Of a DNA stretch of 64,000 nt, positions 46,487 to 56,900 are shown piece after piece. The first letter of the stretch is position 1. Each line of letters starts with the position of its first letter. This DNA is from Cycas panzhihuaensis (Eukaryota > Cycadophyta): positions 90,713,741-90,777,740 of the forward strand of contig CM041465.1 in NCBI GenBank assembly GCA_023213395.1, written 5' to 3'. Made by a program: the position numbers and the translations under genes. The notes under the pieces are model-generated. The model saw nothing but the letters and a program-made list of their open reading frames with translations. It was not told where the DNA came from and did not search any database.

Positions 46487-46886
46487 ATGAATCCTAACAC
46501 CCTTATTAGAACTCCAAATATTAATAATCCTTTTGAATATGAGGAAGAGCCACTTCTATATAAAGTTTCTATATGAGAGACTCTTCATCCATTTTGAAAT
46601 GCCTCTTTTGAAGGAGCTATCATGCCTTCCCATATCTATTTTATAGATCATGAGGGACCCATGCTTCATGATGAGGGACATGAAACATATATGACACATC
46701 CCCCTCCCACTATGGTACATCCCTTTGAGAAAGCTTTAGGTCATATTGCCCATACCCATACTAGCTCATACATCACTACCTAAGAGAGGGAAGGCTATGT
46801 GATTGCTCCCCAACCCTCTTCAATAACTATTTACCTTAGTAATTATACTTAAGGCCCTCATGTTCTACCTTATATAGCTTGGAAAC
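46487..46886 (+). pseudogene. Gypsy-5 gag, first piece
   Basis: ATG at 46487 starts MNPNTLIRTPNINNPFEYEEEP, followed by a Pro/His-rich stretch typical of the N-terminus of Tat gag. Stops at former Arg or Gln codons. The frame runs to AWK at 46886, where Gypsy-6 enters, and continues at 53212. Confidence 0.65.
46882..46886 (+). repeat. Probable target duplication GAAAC of Gypsy-6, left copy
   Basis: GAAAC stands before the left LTR and AAAAT (53207-53211) after the right LTR. They differ by one G-to-A and one C-to-T change. Dropping one copy restores a single gag frame, which supports a 5-bp duplication. Confidence 0.7.
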
Positions 46887-47799
46887 TGATCTAGGAGGAT
46901 CTACCATATATTTACAGGAGGCAGAAAATGCTAAGAGGATCTACCATATGTCTACAGGATGCAGAAAATTCTAGGCATTCACATAACTGAAAGAGATATG
47001 GCCAAATGGTATCAAACTTATATGAAATTTTGTGGCAAGGAAAAATACATATCCTACTACATGTGTACAAAGGGTGGGGTTCAGAAAATATCATTTGATT
47101 AGATTTCAAGCCTTATTTTGTAGAAAATTAATCCCGCGGCTAGAAGAAAAATAGTAAATATATACTATTATAAAATCAATTAAAATATAGCCAATGACAT
47201 ATAAATGAGCTAAAATTTTGAGCAAGTGAAGGGGACATGTGTTCCTATATGTGTACCAAATTTGAGCCAAATTGGAGTTCGTTAAGCCTAGGTACAAGCT
47301 ACAACTTTTAAGAATTACATGAAGGCCACTTGGACAACATGCATTCTGGTTGTTAGTGGTTATACTTACATGATTTCCACTTGTTAAACATGTAATTTGG
47401 GTTTATTTCTATAAATTGAGACCTCTTAATCTCATTTACGTGGTTGAAGACTTGGTTCTTGTATGTGAAAGAGACTTGACTTGGGAGCATCCTTGCAGAA
47501 GCACTTGGAGGGTTGGAGGCCCCCATTATGGTATAATTGTATCATCTATTCCTTGTAACTTGATCATTCTTTTGCTAGTTGTTTTCTCCACCATTAAATG
47601 GAGATTTTTATAGTTTAATAAAATTATTACTCTTCTTACCTTTAGATCAATGGAAAGTATAAATAATTTAGTGTAGAATTTCCTTTTGTAGGCTTATCCT
47701 TATTTTGATGTTATTGAGAATTCTATACTAATACCCAGGATCTTAAGGAGAAAGGTTGATAATTTATTTCTTCACCAACTAAGCTCTACTTTGGGATCA
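46887..47799 (+). repeat. 5' LTR of Gypsy-6 (913 bp)
   Basis: TGATCTAGGAGG...TTGGGATCA. TATA box TATAAAT at 47410-47416, poly(A) signal AATAAA at 47617-47622. Near its start a 40-bp unit occurs twice in tandem (46891-46930, 46931-46970). Confidence 0.95.
46891..46970 (+). repeat. 40-bp tandem duplication in Gypsy-6 U3
   Basis: Two units starting CTAGGAGGATCTACC and CTAAGAGGATCTACC. The same doubling is in the 3' LTR (52298-52377). The Gypsy-3 LTRs have one unit, accounting for their shorter length. Confidence 0.92.
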
Positions 47800-47804
47800 T
47801 ATTT

Positions 47805-47816
47805 TGGTATCAGAGC
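47805..47816 (+). other. Primer-binding site of Gypsy-6
   Basis: TGGTATCAGAGC, perfect Met-tRNA complement, five bases past the LTR end. Confidence 0.93.
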
Positions 47817-47842
47817 ATGTGATCTTTATTGTAGGGACTTGA

Positions 47843-49018
47843 ATGGTACATACAAGGAAAGGATACAAAGAGAAAGGTGAAGCTTTTCTTGTGTTACAAT
47901 CACCAAGAAGACAAAGAAAGAATCCAAGCACCATGGCTGAAAAAGAAGATGGAGAAATTAGATTTGAGAAGCTTGAGAAGAACGTAGAAGTTTTGATGCA
48001 AATGATGACCCAGCTTCTACCTCTAGTCAAGGGAAAAGGCAAAGAGAAGGTAGTTGAAGGAGGATCCACATATAACCACAACCATGAAGAGGAAGAGGAG
48101 GAGACCTTAAAGCACTCATTTGAAGAAAGCAAGGGTACTTCATCTCATCAACCCTTCAAGGTAGAGGCAAATTTGGATATTCCAACTTATGATGGAGAGG
48201 TAAATGCTAAAAATTTGGATCATTGGTTGGATCAACTTGAAACCTACTTCACAATTTATGCTTATAATAATGCTCAAAAGCTTTCATTTGCTAGGCTCAA
48301 GTTGTCTAAACATGCATTGATATAGTGGAATTCATATTTGAAGACTCGTGATGTATCTTCTTTTTCATGGATGGATTTTAAGGAAATAATAAAGAATCAA
48401 TACTACCCCATAGGTCATGAGGAAGACCAATGGGTCACTTGGTAATATTTACACCAAGGGAGAGGTGTATATATCTAAGACTATGCTTCTTTATTTTTTA
48501 GGCATGGCATGCTACTTGGTGTTAATATGGATGAACATGGCACTCTTATGAAATTCATTGAAGGATTACATGAATACATGAGGAATGAACTAAGGCTTTT
48601 TAAGGTTCAATCCATTGGAGAAGCAAGTAAAATGGCTATGGCAATAGAAAGTAAAAGCAAGAAACCTACATTCATGTCTAAAGATTCTACTTTTACTTCT
48701 AATAAGTATGAAAAGAATCCTAAATTGCACTCATCTAAAAGACAAGAAGGAAAGAAGAAAAGAACTAATTTTGTTAAAAGTTCTAACTATTGTGAGCATT
48801 GTGATATTAGTGGTCAAGTTGTAGCAAAGTGTTGGAAGTTGTATCCAGAGCTAAAGCTAAAGCATATCAAGGATATGGAATTAAGAAAGAAGAAACAAAA
48901 GAAAGCACTACTTTCTGAGGTGGAGATTCAAAGTGAAGGAGAAGAAGAGAAGGTTACTATACTTACAAATTATAAAGATGATGCTACAAGGGAGAAACTA
49001 TTTCACTTGAAGCTTTGA
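47843..49018 (+). pseudogene. gag: Gypsy-6 gag with internal stops
   Basis: ATG at 47843 begins MVHTRKGYKEKGEAFLVLQ, giving about 17 more N-terminal residues than the intact Gypsy-3 frame. The first open piece ends at TAG 48326-48328 in the ALIWWN box (TGG to TAG). Further stops lie near 48444 and 48475. The second open piece, 48509-49018, has the complete knuckle CEHCDISGQVVAKC except that the His is Gln. It ends at TGA 49016-49018 in place of Arg and leads into protease. It matches Gypsy-3 gag closely. Confidence 0.88.
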
Positions 49019-50216
49019 GTAGGAAATAATATTATTGGTGCCATTATAGATCTGGGGAGCTAAAAGAATTTGATCTTGGAAAGTTTGGTAAAGAGCCTTG
49101 GGTTGGTAACTACTTTGCACCCTCACCCATATCCTCTTGGTTGGATCCATAAAGATGTGGAAATGCAAATATCAAAGCAATGTACACTTAAATTTTCCAT
49201 CACTAATATTTTTATTAATGAAGTAATATGTGATGTGGTGCCATTAGATGTATGCCATGCTATGTTTAGGAGTCCCTACTTATGGGATCGAGATGCACTC
49301 TTCTATCAAAGGGAGAGAAAGTATCAGTTGATGAAGGATAACAAGGGCTTCATCATAAAGGCCATAAAGAATCACTTACATAAGATAACATTAATTTCTG
49401 CCACTCAAGAAAAAAGGATGATCAATGCATGTGGTAAATTCATCGTCTTAATGGTAAGGAGAAAAGAAGAGTCAAAAGATGAAGAAGGTCCTTCTACTCA
49501 CACTCTTCTTATATCACCTAAACAAATGCAACAAATTGAGGAGTTAAAGATAAGGTATGACATTCTATTTCAACATGTTGATGGGCTACCGCCAAAGAGA
49601 AAGATAGAGCATGAAATCACTCTTGTAGGAGATGCACCATTGCCTAATGTTGCTTTGTATAGGCACTCTATTGTAGATAATAATAAGATAAAGAGGCAAG
49701 TTGAGGAGTTGCTTGATCAAGGGGTCATAAGACCTTCATGTTCACTTTGTGGGTCACCAATTGTATTAGTGCCTAAGAAGGATGAAGGATGGAGAATGTG
49801 TATAGACTTTCGTGCTTTGAATAAAATTACAATTAAAAATCCCTACCCTTTGCCTCACATAGATGATTTTCTTGATCAAATTCAGCATGCTTATTATTTT
49901 ACTAAGTTGGATTTAAAAAGTGGTTATCACCAAGTTAGGGTCAAAGAGGAGGACACATGGAAGATGGCATTCAAAAGAAAGCAAGGACTCTTTGAATGGA
50001 TGGTTATACCTTTCAGATTGTGTAATGCTCCTACAACATTCATGAGGCTAATGAATGAAGTGTTAAGGCCTTACTTAGAAAATTTTATTGTTGTCTATCT
50101 TTATGACATTTTGATTTTTAGCAACACATGGGAGGAACATTTGCAGTACATAGAAGAAGTTTTGAAGAATATGGCTAAGCATCATTTAAAGCTTAATGTG
50201 AAGAGCTTATCAATAC
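49019..50216 (+). pseudogene. pol: Gypsy-6 protease and reverse transcriptase (403-codon open piece at 49070-50281)
   Basis: The protease motif reads IIDLGS near 49047 (Asp-Leu-Gly), then a stop at 49061. The long open frame starts near the end of the protease and includes LGWIHKD, VVPLDVCHAMFRSPYLWD, then [35 protein letters not shown] and [12 protein letters not shown]. The catalytic box is YLYD instead of YLDD: codon 50102-50104 is TAT, a G-to-T change of the first Asp. After LNVK at about 50204 the frame runs into a deletion junction and ends within shifted text at 50281. Confidence 0.9.
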
Positions 50217-52229
50217 TTGATAAAGTTTATTCTTCATTTCTCACAAGTTGCAACACCTCTACATGGATTGACAAAAGTTAGTAAAATGTTTACTTGGGGT
50301 TCTAAGGAGGAGGAAGCTTTTCTTCTTTTAAAGAAGAAAATTTGTGAAGCATCATTTTTGGCAATGCCAAATTTGCAAGGGCCTTTTGAAGTAGACACTG
50401 ATACAAGTGGAAATGTGATGGGAGCTGTCCTTATTCAAGATAGGAAACCTATTACTTACCATTCGGAAGTCTTCACCCCTCAAGTGAAAAACTACCCAAC
50501 ATATGATCAAGAAATATTCGCACTACATCAAGCATGCAAGCATTGGAGGTCCTACTTACTTGAAAAAGAGGTTGTAGTTCATACCGGTCATAAGCCTCTT
50601 TAATTTTTACAAACCTAAAGTAAATTACAGCAAGCAAGACACATGAAGTGGATGAATTATTTACAATAATTCAATATTATAATTAAGTACGAAAAGGGAT
50701 CTACTAACAAAATTGTTGATATGTTATCCAGACCACCTTGTTCCACTTCTTCTTCTACTTTTGTTTGTAGTTCTCTTATAAGTTTGCAGGTTGAGCCAGT
50801 GCATCATGAAGAGTATAAAGACTTGTACACTGAAGATGAAGCCTTGAAGGAAGAATTAGATAACCTAGCAAAAGGAAGACCTTCCCAGCTTGCTTAGAAT
50901 GATGGTATGCTTTTCAAAGGGGAGTAGCTCTATGTTCCATCAAAAGAAGACAAGATTAAGTGTCTTAGAGAAGCCCATACTTCTAAAGTAGCTAGTCACT
51001 TTGGTATAGAGAAGACTTTAGTAAACTTGAGAAGATATGTTGTATGGCCAAAAATGCAAAATAATGTAAAAAAATATGTAAAAGGATGTATAATGTGTAA
51101 TACTTCTAAGCCTTCTTCTAGAAAATTAGGATTGTATACACCACTTCCTATTCCCACTAGGCCTTGGGAAAGTATCTCCATTGATTTATTAGGGGGAGTT
51201 CCCATGACTAGGAAAGGACATAACTATCTCTTTGTTGTTGTAGATAGGTTCAGTAAAAGGATATGTCTAATACCTTGCAAGAAGATAATCACAGGAACAT
51301 GAGCAGTTGAGTTGTTCTTTGAGCATGTATGGAAGAATTTTGGCTTGCCTTCTTCCATCATTTCAGATCGAGACACTTGATTCCTTTCATCATTTTGGAA
51401 GACACTATGGGAGATGATGGATACCAAATTGAAGAGGAGTACAAGTTTCCATCCTCAAAGAGGTGGACAAACCAAAGTAGTGAACATAACTTTGGTATAT
51501 TTATTAAGGGGATACAATTCCAAGCATCTAAAGACTTGGGATGAATCATTGGCTTTTCTACAATTTGTATTTAATAGGGCAATGCATGCATCACACTCTA
51601 AAGCACCTTTTGAAGTTTGTTTGGGATACTTGCCTCAAAGTCCATTTGACTTAGAGTTTTCCAGGCAAGCTAAGGAAGGATCTGTCAAAGAGAAGGAGGA
51701 GCATGACAAGGCTTTAAGATTCTTGGAGAAGATTTAGAGAGTCTATAAAGAAGTACATGATCAGCTTCTATGGACTCAACAAAAGTACAAGGAAATACAC
51801 AACAAGAATAGGCAAGAGTGTACTTTTGAAGAAGGAGATTTAGTATGGTTATACTTGAGCAAGGGGAGGTTAAAAGGAGAAGGTAAGAAACTCAAACCAG
51901 TAAGGTATGGACCATTCAATATTTTGAGAAAAGTATGTTGAAATGCTTTCCAACTTGATCTTCCACCTTATATGCAAATATATTCAGTAGTAAATGCTGA
52001 ATATTTAAAACTCTTTGAGCCCTCCATGCTAGATGAGGAGTAGGACCAGTTCACTTCATCTTTAGTTGATGACTTGTATTTAGAAAATAAGGAACCTCTC
52101 AAGGAAGATTTTATCTTGGAGAGAAAATCCACTAAAACAAGACATAAGACACATAAATCTTTCAGGATTGGAGTAACAGGACAATTGCCTAGTAAGGCCA
52201 AGTGGTTTAGTAGGCAACAAGGAGAATAA
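50217..52229 (+). pseudogene. pol: Gypsy-6 RNase H and integrase relic
   Basis: RNase H is open at 50217-50603 (FTWGSKEEEAFLLLKKKI, DTDTSGNVMGAVLIQDRKPITYHSE, DQEIFALHQACKHWRSYL). Integrase follows: CxxC text and SIDLLGGVP at 51027-51302, SDRDT near 51367. QRGGQTKVVNITL near 51465-51490 has the catalytic Glu as Lys (codon 51474-51476). 51414-51737 is open. The C-terminal part reads KPVRYGPFNILRK and VVNAEYLKLFEP, ending at TAA 52227-52229. No chromodomain was recognised. Confidence 0.9.
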
Positions 52230-52278
52230 CACTTCCCCCATCTCTAATTCTAAGCTAAACAAGAGTTGGCTATTTTCC

Positions 52279-52290
52279 AAGGAAGGGGAG
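52279..52290 (+). other. Polypurine tract of Gypsy-6
   Basis: AAGGAAGGGGAG, three bases before the 3' LTR, identical to Gypsy-3. Confidence 0.92.
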
Positions 52291-52293
52291 CCA

Positions 52294-53206
52294 TGATCTA
52301 GGAGGATCTACCATATGTTTATAGGAGGCAGAAAATGCTAGGAGGATCTACCATATATCTACAAGATGCAGAAAATGCTAGGCATTTGCATAACTGAAAG
52401 AGATATGGCCAAATGGTATCAAACTTATATGAAATTTTGTGGAAAGGAAGAATACATATCCCACTACATGTGTACAAAGGGTGGGGTTTAGAAAATATCA
52501 TTTGATTAGATTTCAAGCCTTGTTTTGTAGAAAATTGATCCCACAACTAGCAGAAAAATAACAAATACATATTATGGTTAAATCAATGAAAAAATGGCCA
52601 AATGACATCCAAATGAGCTAATTTTTTTAGGAAGCAAAGGGGACATGTTTTTCTATATGTTTACAAATTTAAACTAAATTGGAGTTTGTTAAGCCTATGT
52701 ACAAGATATAACTTTTAAGAATTGCATGAAGGCCACTTGGACAACATGCATTCTGGTTGTTAGTGGTTATACTTGCATGATTGCCACTTGTTAAACATGC
52801 AATTTAGGTTTATTTCTATAAATTGAGCCCTCTTGATCTCATTTATGTGGTTGGAGACTTGGTTCTTGTATGTGAAAGAGACTTGACTTAGGAGCATCCT
52901 TAGAGAAGCACTTCGAGGGTTGGAGGCCCCCATTATGGTATAATTGTATCATCTATCCCTTGTAACTTGACCATTCTTTTGCTAGTTGTTTTTTCCACCA
53001 TTAAATGAAGATTTTTATAATTTAATAAAAGAATTACTCTTCTTACCTTTGGAGAAATGGCAAGTATAAATGATTTGGTATAGAATTTCCTTTTGTGGGC
53101 TCATCTTTATTTTGATGTTATTGAGAATTCTATACTAATACTCAGGATCTCAAAGAGAAAGATTGATAATTTATTTCTTCACTAACTAAGCTCTACTTTA
53201 GGATCA
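52294..53206 (+). repeat. 3' LTR of Gypsy-6 (913 bp)
   Basis: TGATCTAGGAGG...TTAGGATCA. TATA box 52817-52823, AATAAA 53024-53029. Aligns along its length with 46887-47799; many differences are transitions. Confidence 0.95.
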
Positions 53207-54171
53207 AAAATATACCCATTCTTTTGATACTTTTTAAGCCAGTCCTCTAAGCAGACTTGTCCTCCTTGTTCAGGATACTTCATCTAGCCCTTTCCCTTCA
53301 CATCATTATCGCCTGCCTCCACCACCTAAAAGTGCTTCTTTTCCCATAAGAGAGAATCACCCTTCATAAGGTAACCCTTTCATTCAAAGTACTCAAACAT
53401 ATCATCATTCTACTCACTTCTCTACTCCTTAACCATCTTCACTTACTCATCCTTAATATCATCCATATATGCCAAGAATAGGGCAATAGATTCTACAACC
53501 ACATGCTCCATACCCTTCGTAACCCCCACTACTATTTATGGTCCACCTCCTATAATTAATTAGTAAGGTCACTTTGGCCAACTTATTAGCTATGGATCAT
53601 ATCAACCAAAAGGATTCTTTCCCCAAGGGGTACATATATCTCATATGTCCATTATACCTCATTCTAGATTTATAGGAGCTCATCCCCATTCGTTTTATCC
53701 CATTCACCCTCCTTATGTCAAAGTAATAGGGCACCGTGATCATACCTAAATTCCACCTTAACCATCCTCCTTATTAACGACTAAGACGTTAATTTGGACT
53801 ATAGAAGGAGTCCTTTCCATAAGAGATCCTTATTTCTTTGCTCCCTCCCTCTGTTCTTAAGTTACCTAAATTTATGAGTAAATCAACTCAAGATCCTACA
53901 ACCCATGTTTAGGCCTTTGCACTTGATTGTACCAATTATTTACCATATGATTATATGATGATGTAACTCTTTCCCAAAACCCTTCAAGGTGATACTTTGA
54001 AGTGGTTTTACTATTTAAAATCTATATCTATCTATTCCTTTTAATAGTCAATAAATACTATCTTTAGTTACTTTAATGTGGCTTACTCTTTTGACATATG
54101 AATAAAATCCTTGTTATTTGTTAAGTAAGGAGCAGAGGAGTCCTCATGTAACTTTGTTCATCACTTCTAAG
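53207..54171 (+). pseudogene. Gypsy-5 gag, second piece
   Basis: After one target copy (53207-53211) the frame continues HTHSFDTF, a Pro/Ser/His-rich stretch, and then the gag core near 53868-54110: LPKFMSKSTQDPTTHV.AFALDCTNYLPYDYMMM.LFPKTLQGDTLKWFYYL, resembling the Tat-type retrotransposon gag domain. Stops replace several Gln codons. It is cut at 54171 by Copia-4 after CTAAG. Confidence 0.78.
54167..54171 (+). repeat. Target site duplication CTAAG of Copia-4, left copy
   Basis: CTAAG precedes the left LTR; the identical CTAAG is at 59192-59196. Confidence 0.95.
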
Positions 54172-54476
54172 TGATGAATGTTAATGTGTCGAGGTCATTA
54201 GATTAATTATATAAAGGTGAATTTAGGTTAGCTAAGTCACATAGTTAAATGTAATTTCATTTACATTTAAGTTTAATTTCGAGATTATGTCATTAGGCAG
54301 GAAACTCTTTTGAAAATTCTAATGCACATCCTCTAATATATAAGGTTGAATCTGAAAGGGAGTGTCATAATTCTCACCTCTTATTTTTCTCTCAATCTTG
54401 TTATCTTCATTTTTCTCTTATTACGTACCATTGCTTTAGTATAGTGGAGTGTGGCAACTAGATCCTTCACCTAATA
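54172..54476 (+). repeat. 5' LTR of Copia-4 (305 bp)
   Basis: TGATGAATGTTAATG...CACCTAATA (TAACA in the 3' copy). A TATATAAGG box lies near 54338-54346. Confidence 0.94.
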
Positions 54477-54478
54477 AC

Positions 54479-54495
54479 TAGTATTAGAGTCTAGG
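54479..54495 (+). other. Primer-binding site of Copia-4 within a tRNA-like unit
   Basis: TAGTATTAGAGTCTAGG, a decayed TGGTATCAGAGCCTAGG. The same text occurs in the next repeat unit as TGGCATCAAATCCTAGG at 54695-54711. Confidence 0.8.
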
Positions 54496-54930
54496 TTCAA
54501 GGTTCAAATCTGGACAGTGCCCATGCCCCAATGGCACTCATTCTCCCCACACAGTGTGGAATTGGTTGGAAAAAAGACATGCTATGATAGCATCCTCTCT
54601 AAAGTGAGGAGGGTTAGACTATGGCTAGTTCACTTACCAAGGAGTCCTCTTCCCAAATCAACCGTGAGCTTTTAGTGTAATGATAAGTCACAAGTGGCAT
54701 CAAATCCTAGGTTCAAGGTTCAAATCCCTGCATATGCTAGACGATGCTCATCCCCTAATAGGCACCATTCTCCCAACATAGTATGGAATTGGTTAGCAAA
54801 AAGATATATTATGATGACCTCCTCACTAGAGGGGGGAGTGTTGGACTATGGTTTGTTTACTTACCAAGGAGTCCTCTTCCCAAATCAACCCTGGGCTTTT
54901 GGTGTAACGGTAAGTCACAACAGCTCCTAA
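54493..54930 (+). repeat. Tandem tRNA-derived SINE-like units in Copia-4 leader
   Basis: One complete unit and two partial ones. RNA polymerase III box A-like text TAGTGTAATGATAAG is at 54673-54687 and TGGTGTAACGGTAAG at 54900-54914. Box B-like GGTTCAAATC(T/C) is at 54501 and 54717. Copies are 216-227 bp apart. A GGAGTCCTCTTCCCAAATC segment closes units 1 and 2. It is a SINE rather than a tRNA gene, since no cloverleaf could be drawn and the box spacing and long tail do not fit a tRNA. Confidence 0.72.
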
Positions 54931-56900
54931 AACATGTGAAGAATAATTTGGTCGTATAGGTTTTGCTCAAGCACACATTAAAAGACTTGAGGGAAGAACC
55001 ATTAATCAAACTAAGAGGTATTTTGAAGCTCATTATGGTTATGCCACTTATGATCTTGAATCCCCAATGTAAACCCCTCTTGGAGCTGTAAATAACATAA
55101 CTTCAAACACCTCCTCATGGATTATAGATACAAGAGCAACACAGCATATGACCTACAATTAGGATCTACATCAAACTTTTGATTCTAATGTATATGGTGT
55201 TGTTCACATGGCTAATAAATCCCAACAACTAGTCAAAGGTATTGGAAACATACACTTGAAACTTCCAGGCTTAAGAGACTTTACATTACTTGATGTCCTG
55301 TATATTCATAATATGAAACAAAACCTACTCTTCTTATCCATTGTTATCTCCTATGGATTTGATCTTAGTGTTATTATAAATGACCAAACTCTTCAGGTCA
55401 TTCTCCCTCCAACAAATCAAAGGGTCTTTACTAGAAAGCTTACTGCTAAATTATTTAAATTGAATGACTCCCTATCTTCTAAATCCAATTGTGTTCAAAG
55501 CCCTTGTATTGATGAAGATTTTACTTTTAATACTAATTTGACACATCCTAAGTTGTCCCTAGAAGCTCTTTGCCATGATCGCATGCGCCATGTTCATATA
55601 AATCGACTTAGAGATCTTTGTCGTACCCTTCTAGCTTTGCCCATGTTCTCCTCCAAGCCCTTTAAATGTGAAGCATGTATCATAGCTAAATCTCATAGAT
55701 AGCCCTTTATTGATAGTTAGTAGAAATCAAGTTATCTTCTTCAATTGGTACACTCTAATCTATGCAAACCAATGACTATTCCATCATTGAAATAGAAATT
55801 ATATTACATATCCTTTATTGATAATTTTACTAGGAAAGTGTGGGTGGATTTTCTAACCAAGAAAGATAAGGCATTTGGTGTCTTTGAAGCTTTTAAAGCT
55901 CATATTGGAAAGGAGTCAAGTTATCAAATTAAGATTCTCCAAATAGATCATGGTGGAGAATATACCTCTACTGAGTTTGAAACATATCTATGAGATAATG
56001 GCATCAAGCATCACAATACAATAGTAGGCACCCCCAATAGAATAAGTTGTCAAGCGCATAAATAGATCTATTATGAATATAGCTCAAGCTATGTTAGTTT
56101 ATAAAAATGTACCTACTTACCTATAGGCAAAAGTAATTTTGATAATTATTTATTACATGAATGTTGTCAGCCCATCTAAAGGAGGAATTTCTCCTAATAA
56201 AAAGTACACTGGATAGGCCCCCATTACCTACCACTTCAAAATATTTGGGTCAACATACTATGCCCATATACTGGATGGAGATAAAAATAAACTCCAGCCC
56301 AAGTCACTTAAAGTCATCTTTATTGGATACCCTATGGTCAAGAAAAGTATAAGATTTTTATACCTTTACAATGAAAGATTATCATCGCTAAAGATGTGGT
56401 GGTTATTGAAACAAAAGATCAATTATTATAATTAGACTCCCAAATACTAAACTATCATTATTATGATGCTACTCAATATGATATATAAATTCCAAAATTT
56501 ATGGAGGGAAGACACTCAAGAGTTACTCAAACTATTAGAATATGACAATAGAACCACGAAGGATAATAGTTGTGACTCTCAACCAATGAGTACATATCAT
56601 GCACCACCAATTGAGAATAGTAGAGTTGACAAAGGTAAAGTAGTGGTAGATGGACCACGCTTCCCAAATGCATCAACATCCTCCTTAACAAATATGCAAA
56701 ATAATCCTTTTCATGATCTAAATGAAGACCATGTAGTTGGAGAAATGAAGACCTCATTCCTAATTTAAGGTTCTTATGAAGCCAGCCAACTAAATAAGGA
56801 TATACGACCTGATGAGGTGGGCAAAATTAACACTTGAAGTGCCTACAGAGCTAAGATACAAGAATCACTTTTCATTAAGTTAGAACCAGCAAAAATGCAT
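54931..56900 (+). pseudogene. Copia-4 protease and integrase relic
   Basis: Text before protease is too short for gag. Protease at about 55115-55180 reads SWIIDTRATQHMTYN, with Gly of Asp-Thr-Gly changed to Arg (G-to-A). The open piece 55208-55702 reads LLDVLYIHNMKQNLLFLS and ends in the GAG-pre-integrase LEALCHDRMRHVHINRLRDL...CEACIIAKSHR. The integrase core has FIDNFTRKVWVDFL near 55820 and ILQIDHGGEYTS near 55945 (second Asp kept). The Glu region is frameshifted near 56045. The piece at 56463-56768 is the integrase-RT linker. Confidence 0.85.

Larger units (their letters stand above)
46887..53206 (+). mobile_element. Gypsy-6, complete Ty3/Gypsy element inside Gypsy-5 gag
   Basis: Two LTRs of 913 bp each, a perfect Met primer site, gag, protease, RT, RNase H, integrase and purine tract. 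It is the same family as Gypsy-3 but on the opposite strand. About 8-9% difference between the LTRs over the first 400 bp by hand, so older than Gypsy-3. It is inactivated by stops, a deletion at about 50204 and catalytic changes. Confidence 0.95.

Noticed and set aside
47797-48132. 111-codon minus-strand ORF
   Set aside because: Antisense of Gypsy-6 gag; the Ser/Leu-rich product mirrors the Glu-rich sense strand. The same applies to 38982-39248 against Gypsy-3 gag.
54660-54735. tRNA gene from box A/box B motifs
   Set aside because: The motifs repeat at about 220 bp with long non-tRNA tails, and no acceptor or anticodon arm could be drawn; a SINE-like unit fits better.
56463-56768. Possible extra (env-like) ORF in Copia-4
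   Set aside because: It lies between integrase and RT, where Copia elements have a variable linker, and has no membrane segment or signal peptide.
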